Part shown: one piece after another, positions 26,991 to 35,044 of the stretch
Position numbering within the stretch: position 1 is the first letter of the stretch
How the letters are laid out: each line of letters begins with the position of its first letter
Assembly: GCF_027922425.1 (NCBI RefSeq)
Contig: NZ_BSFQ01000002.1
Span: forward strand, 310,001-374,000
Length of the DNA: 64,000 nt
From: Pseudonocardia halophobica
GTDB taxonomy: Bacteria > Actinomycetota > Actinomycetes > Mycobacteriales > Pseudonocardiaceae
Direction: 5' to 3'
The notes under the pieces: generated by a model
Told to the model about the DNA's origin: nothing
Seen by the model: only the letters and a program-made list of their open reading frames with translations
The model's database searches: none
Translations under genes and position numbers: made by a program

Positions 26991-27992
26991 ATGCCCGCCC
27001 TGCCCCGCCTCGGGACCACCCTCTACAGCTTCACCCCGGAGTTCCACGGCCTGCGGTACTCCCTGGCCGACCTGGTCCGCCTCGTCGCCGAGCGCGGTCT
27101 CGGGCCCGGCCTGGAGATGGTCGGCTTCCAGAGCGTGCGCGGTTTCCCGCACGTCGATCCCGCCTTCGCCGCCGAGTTCCGGGACCTCGTCGACCGGCAC
27201 GGCCTGGAGCCCAGCTGCCTGGCGATCAACGTCGACCGGGCCGTCCGGCGCGACCGCGTCCTGACCGGGGACGAGACCGTCGACCACCTGCGCGCCCAGG
27301 TCGACGCCGCGGTGACGCTCGGCTTCCCGCTGGTGCGCGTGCAGAACCTGGCCACGGTGGCGGTGATGGAGAAGCTGCTCCCGCACGCCGAGCGCGTCGG
27401 CGTCACGCTCGCCATGGAGCTGCACGCACCGGAGACCGTCCGCTCGCCCTGGGTGCAGAACCTGCTCGCGTTCTACGAGCGGGCCCAGTCCGAACGGCTC
27501 GGGTTCATCCCGGACTTCGGCGCGTCGACCCGCAGGCTCGCCGACTCCCTCGTCGAGGAGTACCGCGAGCGGGGCGTGCCCGAGGACATCCTCGACCTGG
27601 GCCGTCGTACCTACGCCGCGGGCGAGCACGCCGACCACCTCATCGGCGAGGTCGCCGCGTCCGGCGCCTCGATGGATTCGGTCCTCTTCATCCAGGGCGT
27701 CGGCCTGTTCGGACACCAGGACCCGCAGGACTGGCGCGAGATCGGGCCGTGGATCCGCCACGTGCACGGCAAGTTCTACGACATCGACCCCCGCGGCGAC
27801 GAGCCGACGATCGACTACCGCGCGCATCTCGAGCTGCTCGTCGAGATCGGCTACACCGGCTACGTGTCCAGCGAATGGGAGGCCTGGCACTGGGTCGCCG
27901 AGCCCGACGCGGCCGACATGATCTCGCGCCACCACGCGCTGGAGCGCCGCATCCTCGACGAGATCGCCGCCCGCCCCCGCGCCGCGGTCTGA
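26991..27992 (+). CDS. C-glycoside deglycosidase alpha-subunit-like TIM barrel
   Basis: A 333-residue xylose-isomerase-fold protein. Likely metal ligands are E143 (MELHAPE), D175 (FIPDFGAS), H257 (IRHVHGKF) and E295 (SSEWEAW), with H145 placed to act as base. In known C-glycoside deglycosidases a divalent metal and a histidine split the C-C bond of a 3-keto-C-glycoside by an elimination-like reaction. The small-subunit gene is directly upstream and a 3-oxidase gene is in the operon. An alternative is a keto-sugar isomerase that happens to sit beside these genes. ATG with AAAGGGG upstream. Confidence 0.78.
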   Translation: MPALPRLGTTLYSFTPEFHGLRYSLADLVRLVAERGLGPGLEMVGFQSVRGFPHVDPAFAAEFRDLVDRHGLEPSCLAINVDRAVRRDRVLTGDETVDHLRAQVDAAVTLGFPLVRVQNLATVAVMEKLLPHAERVGVTLAMELHAPETVRSPWVQNLLAFYERAQSERLGFIPDFGASTRRLADSLVEEYRERGVPEDILDLGRRTYAAGEHADHLIGEVAASGASMDSVLFIQGVGLFGHQDPQDWREIGPWIRHVHGKFYDIDPRGDEPTIDYRAHLELLVEIGYTGYVSSEWEAWHWVAEPDAADMISRHHALERRILDEIAARPRAAV

Positions 27993-28011
27993 CCGGGCAG
28001 GGGTGAGTCCG

Positions 28012-29106
28012 ATGGAGAGGGTCCGCGCCGCGATCGTCGGCACCGGGTTCATGGGGCAGGTCCACGCCCGCTCGGTGCGCACGGTCGGGGCGGAGCTCGT
28101 CGCGGTCGTCGGATCGACGCCCGAGAAGGGCCGCCGGGCCGCGGCCACGCTCGGTGCGGAACGGGCGGCCGGCACCGTCGAGGAGGCCCTCGCCACCGGG
28201 GTCGACGTGCTGCACGTCTGCACGCCCAACGTCGCCCACGCCGCGGCCGTGCGCGCGGCGGCCGCGGAGGGAGTCGCGGTGGTGTGCGAGAAGCCGCTGG
28301 CGGTCGACGCCGCCACCGCCGCCGAGCTCGTCCGACTCGTCACGGACGCCGGGCTGGTCGCGACGGTGCCGTTCGTCTACCGCTACTACGCTGCGGTGCG
28401 CGAGGCTCGGGCCCGGATCCAGGAGCCCGGCCACCGGCCGCCGTGGCTGCTGCACGGCTCCTACCTGCAGGATTGGCTGGCCGATCCGGAGGCGGGCAAC
28501 TGGCGGGTCGACCCCGGCATCGGCGGCACCACGCGGGCGTTCGGCGACATCGGCGTCCACTGGTGCGACCTGGCCGAGTTCGTCACCGGCCAGCGCATCG
28601 TCCGGGTCCAGGCCCGCTTCGCCCGGATGACCGACCGGCGCCCCGACGCCACCGGCGCCCCGGTGCCGGTGGCGACCGAGGACGCCGCCGTCCTGCTCTT
28701 CGAGACCGACGCCGGCGCCGTCGGCTCGGCCGTGATCAGCCAGGCGACCGCCGGCCGCAAGAACGCCCTGACCTTCTCCTTCGACGGCCCCGACGCCAGC
28801 TACGCCTTCGACCAGGAGAACCCGGAGACCCTCTGGATCGGCGGCCGGGACGGCAACCGCATCCTGCACCGCGACCCCGCGCGCCCCGGCGCGCCGACCG
28901 GACGCTCGGCCACCCTGCCCGCCGGCCATCCCCAGGGCTACTACGAGTGCTTCGCCGACTTCGTCGCCGACACCTACGCCGCCCTGCGCGGCGAGCAGGC
29001 GGACGGACTGCCCACCTTCGCCGACGGCCTGCGTGCCGCGCGGATCACCGAGGCGGTGGTCGAGTCGACCCGCACCAGGGCCTGGGTGACTGTCTCCGAC
29101 GCGTGA
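28012..29106 (+). CDS. Gfo/Idh/MocA-family oxidoreductase
   Basis: A 364-residue NAD(P)-dependent sugar dehydrogenase. The Rossmann motif is GTGFMG near residue 10, the cofactor-site EKP is near residue 96, and the catalytic histidine lies in GDIGVHWCD. The ATG at 28012 is preferred to a GTG at 28003 because AGGGG sits at proper distance from it. Members interconvert keto-sugars and sugars; here it could reduce a 3-keto-sugar released by the upstream lyase back to a normal hexose. It is the last gene of the glycoside operon. The following 245 bases contain no gene, only a weak hairpin near 29130. Confidence 0.87.
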   Translation: MERVRAAIVGTGFMGQVHARSVRTVGAELVAVVGSTPEKGRRAAATLGAERAAGTVEEALATGVDVLHVCTPNVAHAAAVRAAAAEGVAVVCEKPLAVDAATAAELVRLVTDAGLVATVPFVYRYYAAVREARARIQEPGHRPPWLLHGSYLQDWLADPEAGNWRVDPGIGGTTRAFGDIGVHWCDLAEFVTGQRIVRVQARFARMTDRRPDATGAPVPVATEDAAVLLFETDAGAVGSAVISQATAGRKNALTFSFDGPDASYAFDQENPETLWIGGRDGNRILHRDPARPGAPTGRSATLPAGHPQGYYECFADFVADTYAALRGEQADGLPTFADGLRAARITEAVVESTRTRAWVTVSDA

Positions 29107-29351
29107 GTCCGGCGGCACACGGCTGATGGTCCGAGGCCCCTCCTGAGGACGGTGTGCGGAGCGGATCGGGCATCGAGACGCTCGGCCTCGAGGATGTCGA
29201 GCGCAGCGCCGTAGATCAGTCCGGCGCGGAGCGCTTCGAGCAGGGCGCTCTCGTCACCGTGGCTCGGCCCCGCTGACGAGTTGGCTGCCGGCGAAGCGAG
29301 GCGCCCGGCGTGCCGAAGAGGCAGCCGGGCGCCGTACAGCAGCAGGCCGGG

Positions 29352-29537
29352 CTACTTCCTGAAGACGTCCTTGGCGGCGTCCTTCACCTTCTCGCCTGCC
29401 TGCTTGACCTTGCCGGAGGCCTGGTCGCCCTGGCCCTCGGCCTGCAGTTCCTCGTCGTCGGTGGCGCGGCCAACACCCTCCTTGGCCTTGCCCTTCAACT
29501 CCTCGGACTTGTTGTCGATCTTGTCGTCCATCGCCAT
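29352..29537 (-). CDS. CsbD-family small stress protein
   Basis: A 61-residue highly charged protein with the CsbD signature KGKAKEGVGRATDD and the repeated lysine/glutamine-rich GKVKQAGEKVKDA stretch. Such proteins are small, hydrophilic and induced by general stress; the molecular function is unknown. A strong GAAGGAG site precedes the ATG. It is divergent from the universal stress protein gene, and the shared 217-base gap holds a DosR-like box that could serve both. Confidence 0.88.
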   Translation of the reverse strand: MAMDDKIDNKSEELKGKAKEGVGRATDDEELQAEGQGDQASGKVKQAGEKVKDAAKDVFRK

Positions 29538-29637
29538 GGCTGCTCCTTCGATTGCCGGACCGGCCGTCGTCGAGGTCGGCAGCGAGGAGGTACCCCGGTG
29601 GTCGTCCTCCGGAACATCGCGCTGCGAGGGCCCAGGA

Positions 29638-29657
29638 ACCGGGACGAAGGTCCCGAA
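29638..29657. promoter_or_regulatory. DosR-like palindrome between csbD-like and stress protein genes
   Basis: ACCGGGACGAAGGTCCCGAA contains a perfect inverted repeat CGGGAC-GAAG-GTCCCG. Compared with the mycobacterial DosR consensus (TTSGGGACTWWAGTCCCSAA) it agrees at 16 of 20 positions by my alignment. It is about 100 bases before each of the two divergent stress genes. Universal stress proteins are classic DosR targets, so hypoxia or nitric-oxide control is plausible. No DosR gene is in the window. Confidence 0.5.
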
Positions 29658-29754
29658 GGTCGACGACCGACGACCTCGTCTCCGGCGGCCCTCGGATGGG
29701 GTGAGGTGCAGGCGGCCCGACGGACCGTGGAGGGCCGGAAGACGAGGAGGGACC

Positions 29755-30657
29755 ATGAGCGTCACCGCCCGCACCGCGGTCGTCGTCGGAGTCGACGGAT
29801 CGGACACGGCCCTTGCCGCCGTCCGGTGGGCAGCCGTCGAGGCCGAAGGGCGAGGCGCCCCCCTGCGGCTCGTCGCGGCCGTGGTGTGGAGGACCTACCA
29901 TCCGCGCACACTGGCGCTCGCCGCCGAGTACGAGCGGCAGGTCCTCACCCAGGCTGCCGAGAAGGACCTGCAGGCCGCCGTCGAGGTGGCGCGGCAGACC
30001 GCCCCGGAGCTCGACATCACGACCGAGGTCCGCGCCGGCGGGGCCCCGGCGGTGCTGCGCGAGGAGTCGGCCACCGCCCAGCTTGTCGTCGTCGGTTCCC
30101 GAGGCCGTGGTGGCTTCGTCGGCCTGCTGCTCGGGTCGGTGGCCATCGCGGTGGCCGCGCAGGCGGCGGGGCCGGTGGTCGTCGTCCGCGGCGACGGGGC
30201 CCCGCGCGACACGGCCGCCCCGATCGTGGTCGGGGTGGACGACAGCCCGCACGGCGAGGCCGCGCTCGGCTTCGCCTTCGACGAGGCTGCGCGCACGCGG
30301 GCCCCGCTGGTCGCCGTGCGCGCCTGGGGCGACCCGGTCCACGATCCCTACCTGGCCGGCTTGATCGACTGGCACGCGGTCGAGACCGACGAGCGCCGAC
30401 TGCTCGACGAGTGCCTGGCGGCCCGGACCGCCGAACACCCCGAGGTGCCGGTCGAGCGGGTCCTGCTGCGGGACCCGCCGGCGGCCGCCCTGGTCGCGCG
30501 GTCGCGCGGCGCCGGGCTGGTCGTCGTCGGTTCGCGCGGGCGCGGCACGGTGCGCGGCGCGCTGCTGGGTTCGGTGAGCCAGGCGGTGCTGCCCCACGCG
30601 GCGGCCCCGGTCGCCATCGTGCGCCCCGAGGCCGGCGCGGCGCAGCCGACGAGGTGA
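29755..30657 (+). CDS. Tandem universal stress protein
   Basis: A 300-residue protein made of two UspA domains, residues about 5-145 and 155-295. Both carry the ATP-binding pattern G-2x-G-9x-G-S: GSRGRGGFVGLLLGSV in the first and GSRGRGTVRGALLGSV in the second. Each begins with a VVGVD strand. It is a cytoplasmic nucleotide-binding stress protein typical of actinobacteria. ATG at 29755 is chosen for its GAGGAGG site; the open frame extends far upstream without meaning. The DosR-like box upstream suggests regulation by oxygen or redox state. Confidence 0.9.
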   Translation: MSVTARTAVVVGVDGSDTALAAVRWAAVEAEGRGAPLRLVAAVVWRTYHPRTLALAAEYERQVLTQAAEKDLQAAVEVARQTAPELDITTEVRAGGAPAVLREESATAQLVVVGSRGRGGFVGLLLGSVAIAVAAQAAGPVVVVRGDGAPRDTAAPIVVGVDDSPHGEAALGFAFDEAARTRAPLVAVRAWGDPVHDPYLAGLIDWHAVETDERRLLDECLAARTAEHPEVPVERVLLRDPPAAALVARSRGAGLVVVGSRGRGTVRGALLGSVSQAVLPHAAAPVAIVRPEAGAAQPTR

Positions 30658-30673
30658 TCTCGAGCGACTCAGG

Positions 30674-31102
30674 TCAGGCGGACGGCGGGGTGATCGTGCG
30701 TGGCCAGGGCGGCAGGTCAGCGGTCCGGACGTGCTCGGGGTGGGTGCTCAGCGCGCAGATCGCGGCGAGGCGGACGCTCGTCCAGTCCGCCCGTGACCAC
30801 CCCCTCGGCCCGGCAGCGGGCGGGTGCCATCCGTGCGCGCGCGCTTCGGTGAGGACGCCGTGCGCGTAACCGGCCAGAAGCAGGAGGCCGGCGACGGCGG
30901 CGGACGCCTCGAGTCCGATGGTGGTGGCGTCGTGCACCGCGGCCGCGTGTTGGTCGATCGCGGCGGCGAGTCCGGGGAGCGCCGCAGCGGCGGCGAGCCC
31001 CGCGGTGCCGAGCTCGTCGTGCAGCGCACGCAGCCAGCGCCGGGCCGAGCGCAGCGTGCGGGGCACGGGCCGGGATGCGAGGGGGCGCGCGGCATCACTC
31101 AC
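30674..31102 (-). CDS. Actinobacterial hypothetical protein (DUF6401-like)
   Basis: A 142-residue helical protein with a central RRWLRALHDELGTAGLAAAAALPGL stretch and a later GYAHGVLTEARAHGWHPPA segment, a pattern I associate with a small actinobacterial family of unknown function often near regulatory genes. I chose GTG at 31102: only 8-14 bases upstream on the minus strand is TAACCT, a possible -10 box, so the message may be leaderless. The frame also stays open back to a GTG at 31429, and the longer form would add a membrane segment (VLVTATYIALLGALALAAAL). Which form is real is unresolved. Confidence 0.5.
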   Translation of the reverse strand: MSDAARPLASRPVPRTLRSARRWLRALHDELGTAGLAAAAALPGLAAAIDQHAAAVHDATTIGLEASAAVAGLLLLAGYAHGVLTEARAHGWHPPAAGPRGWSRADWTSVRLAAICALSTHPEHVRTADLPPWPRTITPPSA

Positions 31103-31398
31103 GATCCCGCAGGTTAGCCGTGGGGTCCGCCGCCGCACATCCCCTCCCGTCGGCTGTGGTGAGCGACTCAGGTGGGGCTCGGCGCGGCCCCCGGACGCAG
31201 AGGTCCGGGCGGTGCCGTCGGAGGGACGAGGTGCGGTCGAGACCGTCATCAGCGGGTCCGGTATCCGGGCTGGTCGCTCTCGTACGTCCCGCCCGCCGAG
31301 GCCGGAGGCCAGCGCGGCCGCGAGGGCCAGCGCGCCGAGCAGCGCGATGTAGGTGGCGGTGACGAGGACCGGGGGGCCGGATGCTGCCGTGGTTGCGC

Positions 31399-31794
31399 CT
31401 ATGCGGCGGCTTCGCTCCGCGAGCCGCACACGTGCAGCCTCTCCAGCAGACCCAGGACCGTCAGCGGCATCAGGACCTGCTCGGTCGCCGCGACCAGCCG
31501 CATCTGTCCACGGCGTCGAGTCGCCAGACGTTCAGCCTGCAGCAGGCTGCGCACCCCGCAGGCCGCCAGAAAGCCCACGGCGGAGAGATCCACGATCAAC
31601 CGGGCACCGGGGTGGAGCGTTGCAGCCGCGTCGCACAGGCACGAGTCGAACTCCTCGACACTCGTCAGGTCGATGTCCCCGCTGGCCTCGACGACGGCCA
31701 GCCGGCCCGTGTCGGCCCTGCGAAGACGCAGGCGGCGATCCGGGGGTCGCGCACGTCCTCGAGCCTGACCGCACACATCGTCCGAATCGGTCAT
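31399..31794 (-). CDS. STAS-domain protein (anti-sigma-factor antagonist-like)
   Basis: A 131-residue STAS protein with an Arg-rich N-terminal tail of about 25 residues and then the usual fold (LAVVEASGDIDL, ARLIVDLSAVGFLAACGV). In SpoIIAA-type antagonists the loop after the third strand carries a phosphorylatable serine in a DSSG or DSTG motif. Here the loop reads A-A-C-G, so the serine is absent. It may bind a partner constitutively rather than by phospho-switching. No anti-sigma kinase gene is adjacent. Its stop lies just beyond the start of the longer form of the downstream hypothetical gene. Confidence 0.82.
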   Translation of the reverse strand: MTDSDDVCGQARGRARPPDRRLRLRRADTGRLAVVEASGDIDLTSVEEFDSCLCDAAATLHPGARLIVDLSAVGFLAACGVRSLLQAERLATRRRGQMRLVAATEQVLMPLTVLGLLERLHVCGSRSEAAA

Positions 31795-32054
31795 CGAGCA
31801 CCAACTACTCGGAGGGCCAAGACCGGCGGGGCCGGACCTGGGCGTCGTGGGCGAGGTCGTCGCCCCGACAGGTCACCGCCATCGCACTTCAGGCCCATGC
31901 AACCCGCACCGGAACGGTCCCACCCTGGGCGGTGTCACGCAATCCGGCGCGCAGCCGCACGTCTCCTCAGGGGCTCCGCCCGAGCCGTCGGCTCTCCGCG
32001 CGGCGAAGACCCCGGGAACCGATCTCTGCCCCACTTCAACGTATAGCGCTCCGG

Positions 32055-32073
32055 GGGGCTTGCCACAAGACCC
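32055..32073. promoter_or_regulatory. Rifamycin-associated element (RAE) candidate
   Basis: GGGGCTTGCCACAAGACCC lies 83 bases before the rifampin phosphotransferase start. From memory the RAE consensus is GGGGCTTGCGGCAAGGCCC, an imperfect inverted repeat found before rifamycin-inactivation genes and helR in actinobacteria; this site agrees at 16 of 19 positions. TATAGC, a possible -10 box, lies at 32042-32047. The 361-base gap between the STAS gene and this coding region otherwise shows nothing I can identify. The gene downstream makes the match meaningful. Confidence 0.75.
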
Positions 32074-32155
32074 GGTGGGTGCCGCACACTCTGCGGCCGT
32101 CACCGGGCTCCGTACTGCGTGGACGGTGGCTGCAGCCGACGAAGTGGGGGAATCC

Positions 32156-34789
32156 GTGGTGGGTAGCGGCAGTGCCGCGGCGACGTCGGTCGCGCTCGGT
32201 CGTCCCGTGCTGGGGTTCGAGCAGATCGACCGCGGCCGGATCGGGCTGGTGGGTGGGAAGGGCGCACACCTGGGGGAGCTCTCGCGGATCGAGGGCGTGG
32301 ACGTGCCGCCCGGCTTCTGCGTGACGACGGAGGCGTTCCGGCGGGTGACGGCGAGGGTGCCGTCGTTCGAGGACCGGCTTGATCGGCTCTCGCGGCTGGA
32401 CCCGGATGACCGGGAGGCGATCGCGGGCCTGAGCGCCGAGATCCGCGAGGTCGTCGCGGCCCTCCCGGTCCCGGACGACCTCGTCGCGGCCATCACCGGC
32501 CCGCTCCGCGACGCGACCGCCTATGCGGTGCGGTCCAGCGCGACCGCCGAGGACCTCCCGACGGCCTCCTTCGCCGGCCAGCAGGACACGTACCTGAACG
32601 TCGTGGGAGCCGCGGCCGTCCTCGACGGCGTCCGGCGGTGCTGGGCCTCGCTGTTCACCGAGCGTGCGGTGGCCTACCGGTTGCGCGGCGGCGTCGAGCA
32701 CCGGCAGGTCCGGATGGCCGTCGTCGTGCAGGAGATGGTCGTCCCGGACGCGTCGGGCGTGCTGTTCACGGCCGACCCCGTGACGTCGAACCGGCGGGTC
32801 ACCAGCGTGGAGGCCGTCCTCGGGCTCGGCGAGGCCCTGGTCTCCGGCCTGGTGAACGCCGACCGCTTCACGGTGCACGACGGCACCGTCGTCGACCGGG
32901 CGATCGCCACGAAGGAGTGGGCGGTCCGGGCCACGGCCGGCGGCGGGACCCGGTCGCAGAAGGTCCCACCGGAGGCCCGGCAGCAGCCGGCGCTGACCGA
33001 CGCGCAGGTGCTGCGCCTCGCGGACCTCGGGCGCCGCATCGAGAAGTACTTCGGGTGCCCGCAGGACATCGAGTGGTGCCTGGCCGGGGAGGACGTCCGG
33101 ATCGTGCAGAGCCGCCCGATCACCACGCTGTTCCCCGTCCCGCCGGCCGACGACGAGGGCGCCCACGTCTATCTCTCCGTCGGGCACCAGCAGATGATGA
33201 CCGACCCGCTGACGCCGCTCGGGCTCTCGTTCTGGCAGATGACGACACCGCGGCCGATGGCCGAGGCCGGCGGACGGCTGTTCGTCGACGCCACCCCGAT
33301 GCTCGCCTCGGCGGCCGGCCGGCAGAACCTGCTGGAGGCCATGGGCCGGTCCGACCCGCTGATGGCGGACGCGCTGCGGACGGTCCTGGATCACGGCGAC
33401 CTCGTCGGGGAGCCCTCGACGGACGACGGACCGCGCGCCGTCCCGCCGACGGACCCGGTCGACCCCGACCCGGTCGTCGTCGAGAAGCTGGTCGCGCAGA
33501 CCCAGGCGTCGCTGGCTCTCCTCGACCGCGAGATCCGCACCCGTCACGGATCGGAGCTGCTCGACTTCGTCCGCGAGGACCTCCAGGAGCTGCGGCGGCT
33601 GCTGTTCGATCCGTTCGGCCACCGGGTGTTCATGACGGCGATGAACGCGGCCTGGTGGCTCGACGAGCACCTGCGCGAGTGGCTTGGGGAGGAGGGCGCG
33701 GCCGACACGCTCAGCCGGTCCGCCCCGAACAGCGTGACCTCGGAGATGGGGCTGGCGCTCCTCGACGTCGCCGACGTCGTCCGTGCCCACCCGGCGGTGG
33801 TGGAGTTCCTGCGCGGCGTCAGCGACGGCAGCTTCCCGGACGACGACTTCCTGGCCGAGCTGCCCCGGGTCGCGGGCGGGCGCGAGGCGCGGGACGCGAT
33901 CCGCGGCTATCTCGACACCTACGGCATGCGCTGCGCCGGCGAGATCGACATCACCAGGCCCCGGTGGAGCGAGCAGCCCACCGTCCTCGTTCCCGTGTTG
34001 CTCGGGCACGTCGAGCACGCCGGACCCGAGGCGAGCCGCCGGCGCTTCGAGCAGGGGCGGCAGGAGGCGTGGGAGAAGGAACAGGACCTGCTCGCCCGGC
34101 TGCGGGCGCTGCCCGACGGGGACCGCCGGGCGGCCGAGACGAAGACCATGATCGAACGCCTGCGGACCTTCATCGGGTATCGCGAGTACCCCAAGTTCGG
34201 CATGGTCAGCCGCTACTTCCGCTACAGGCAGGCCCTGTTGCGGGAGGCCGACCGTCTCGTGCGCGACGGCGTCGTGGGTGACCGCGAGGACATCTACCAC
34301 CTGCGGTTCGACGAGTTGTGCGACGTCGTCCGCACCGGGCGCGTGGACCGACAGCTCATCGCGCGGCGCAAGGAGGAGTACCGCGGGTACCAGGCGCTCA
34401 CGCCACCGCGGGTGCTCACGTCGGACGGCGAGGCCCTTTCCGGGTCCTACCGGCGCGACGACGTCCCGGCCGGTGCCCTGGCCGGGCTCGCGGTGTCCGC
34501 CGGAACCGTCGAGGGACGCGCCCGCGTCGTCCCGGACCTGGCGCAGGCCGACCTCGACACCGACGACATCCTGGTCACCGCCTACACCGATCCCAGCTGG
34601 TCACCCGTGTTCGTCACGATCAAGGCGCTCGTGACCGAGGTCGGCGGCCGGATGACCCACGGTGCGGTGGTCGCCCGTGAGTACGGCCTGCCCGCCGTGG
34701 TGGGGGTGGAAGGGGCCACCCGCCTGATCCGGGACGGCCAGCGGATCCGGGTCAACGGGACGAGCGGGTACGTCGAGCTCCTGAGCTGA
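32156..34789 (+). CDS. rph: Rifampin (rifamycin) phosphotransferase
   Basis: An 877-residue three-domain dikinase that inactivates rifamycins by ATP-dependent phosphorylation (ATP to AMP, phosphate and phospho-rifampin). Order: ATP-grasp domain (about residues 20-330, GGKGAHLGELSRIEG and YAVRSSATAEDLPTASFAGQ), drug-binding domain opening with VYLSVGHQQMMTDPLTPLGLSF, and a C-terminal swivelling domain with the catalytic H835 in GGRMTHGAVVAREYG. These segments match rifampin phosphotransferases rather than PEP synthase, whose PEP-binding barrel is absent. GTG at 32156 (or 32159) follows GGGGGA and gives the family length; the open frame upstream runs through the RAE. Confidence 0.9.
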   Translation: MVGSGSAAATSVALGRPVLGFEQIDRGRIGLVGGKGAHLGELSRIEGVDVPPGFCVTTEAFRRVTARVPSFEDRLDRLSRLDPDDREAIAGLSAEIREVVAALPVPDDLVAAITGPLRDATAYAVRSSATAEDLPTASFAGQQDTYLNVVGAAAVLDGVRRCWASLFTERAVAYRLRGGVEHRQVRMAVVVQEMVVPDASGVLFTADPVTSNRRVTSVEAVLGLGEALVSGLVNADRFTVHDGTVVDRAIATKEWAVRATAGGGTRSQKVPPEARQQPALTDAQVLRLADLGRRIEKYFGCPQDIEWCLAGEDVRIVQSRPITTLFPVPPADDEGAHVYLSVGHQQMMTDPLTPLGLSFWQMTTPRPMAEAGGRLFVDATPMLASAAGRQNLLEAMGRSDPLMADALRTVLDHGDLVGEPSTDDGPRAVPPTDPVDPDPVVVEKLVAQTQASLALLDREIRTRHGSELLDFVREDLQELRRLLFDPFGHRVFMTAMNAAWWLDEHLREWLGEEGAADTLSRSAPNSVTSEMGLALLDVADVVRAHPAVVEFLRGVSDGSFPDDDFLAELPRVAGGREARDAIRGYLDTYGMRCAGEIDITRPRWSEQPTVLVPVLLGHVEHAGPEASRRRFEQGRQEAWEKEQDLLARLRALPDGDRRAAETKTMIERLRTFIGYREYPKFGMVSRYFRYRQALLREADRLVRDGVVGDREDIYHLRFDELCDVVRTGRVDRQLIARRKEEYRGYQALTPPRVLTSDGEALSGSYRRDDVPAGALAGLAVSAGTVEGRARVVPDLAQADLDTDDILVTAYTDPSWSPVFVTIKALVTEVGGRMTHGAVVAREYGLPAVVGVEGATRLIRDGQRIRVNGTSGYVELLS

Positions 34790-34836
34790 CACGGGGCACC
34801 TGCGTCGTGGGTGCCACACCGACGCCGGTGGAGCGA

Positions 34837-35042
34837 CTGTGTGCCCATCACGGAGAGCAGCTGCAGCTTCTCGTAGCTCTCGGTGCCGGGACGGCGGTGT
34901 AGACCAGCAACGAGTCCGACTGACCGGGGTCGATCAGCCTCTGACCGTTGAGTTCCGGTCGGCCGAGCTCGGGGTGGACGTAGCGCTTGACCTCCTGCGG
35001 ACGGATGCCGACCTCGTGGTCGTCCCAGAAGCGCCGGAACTC
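34837..35042 (-). pseudogene. C-terminal remnant of an XRE regulator with MmyB-like domain
   Basis: The minus strand encodes [15 protein letters not shown], then KRYVHPELG, LNGQRLIDPGQS and LLVYTAVP, the C-terminal ligand-binding part of actinobacterial MmyB-like XRE regulators. The frame then breaks: a one-base loss in the C/G run at 34885-34890 shifts the ending, and GTESYEKLQLLSVMGTQ continues in the next frame. The N-terminal helix-turn-helix and most of the ligand domain are missing; homology stops abruptly at about 35042, exactly where the SDR remnant begins on the other strand. Confidence 0.72.
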
Positions 35043-35044
35043 CC

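Noticed and set aside
29107-29351. Terminator hairpin after the Gfo/Idh gene (near 29131-29152)
   Set aside because: The stem is short and interrupted and has no T-run.
32156-34789. Calling the 877-residue dikinase phosphoenolpyruvate synthase or pyruvate phosphate dikinase
   Set aside because: The drug-binding domain segments and the RAE upstream match rifampin phosphotransferase; the C-terminal PEP-binding barrel of PEP synthase is missing.
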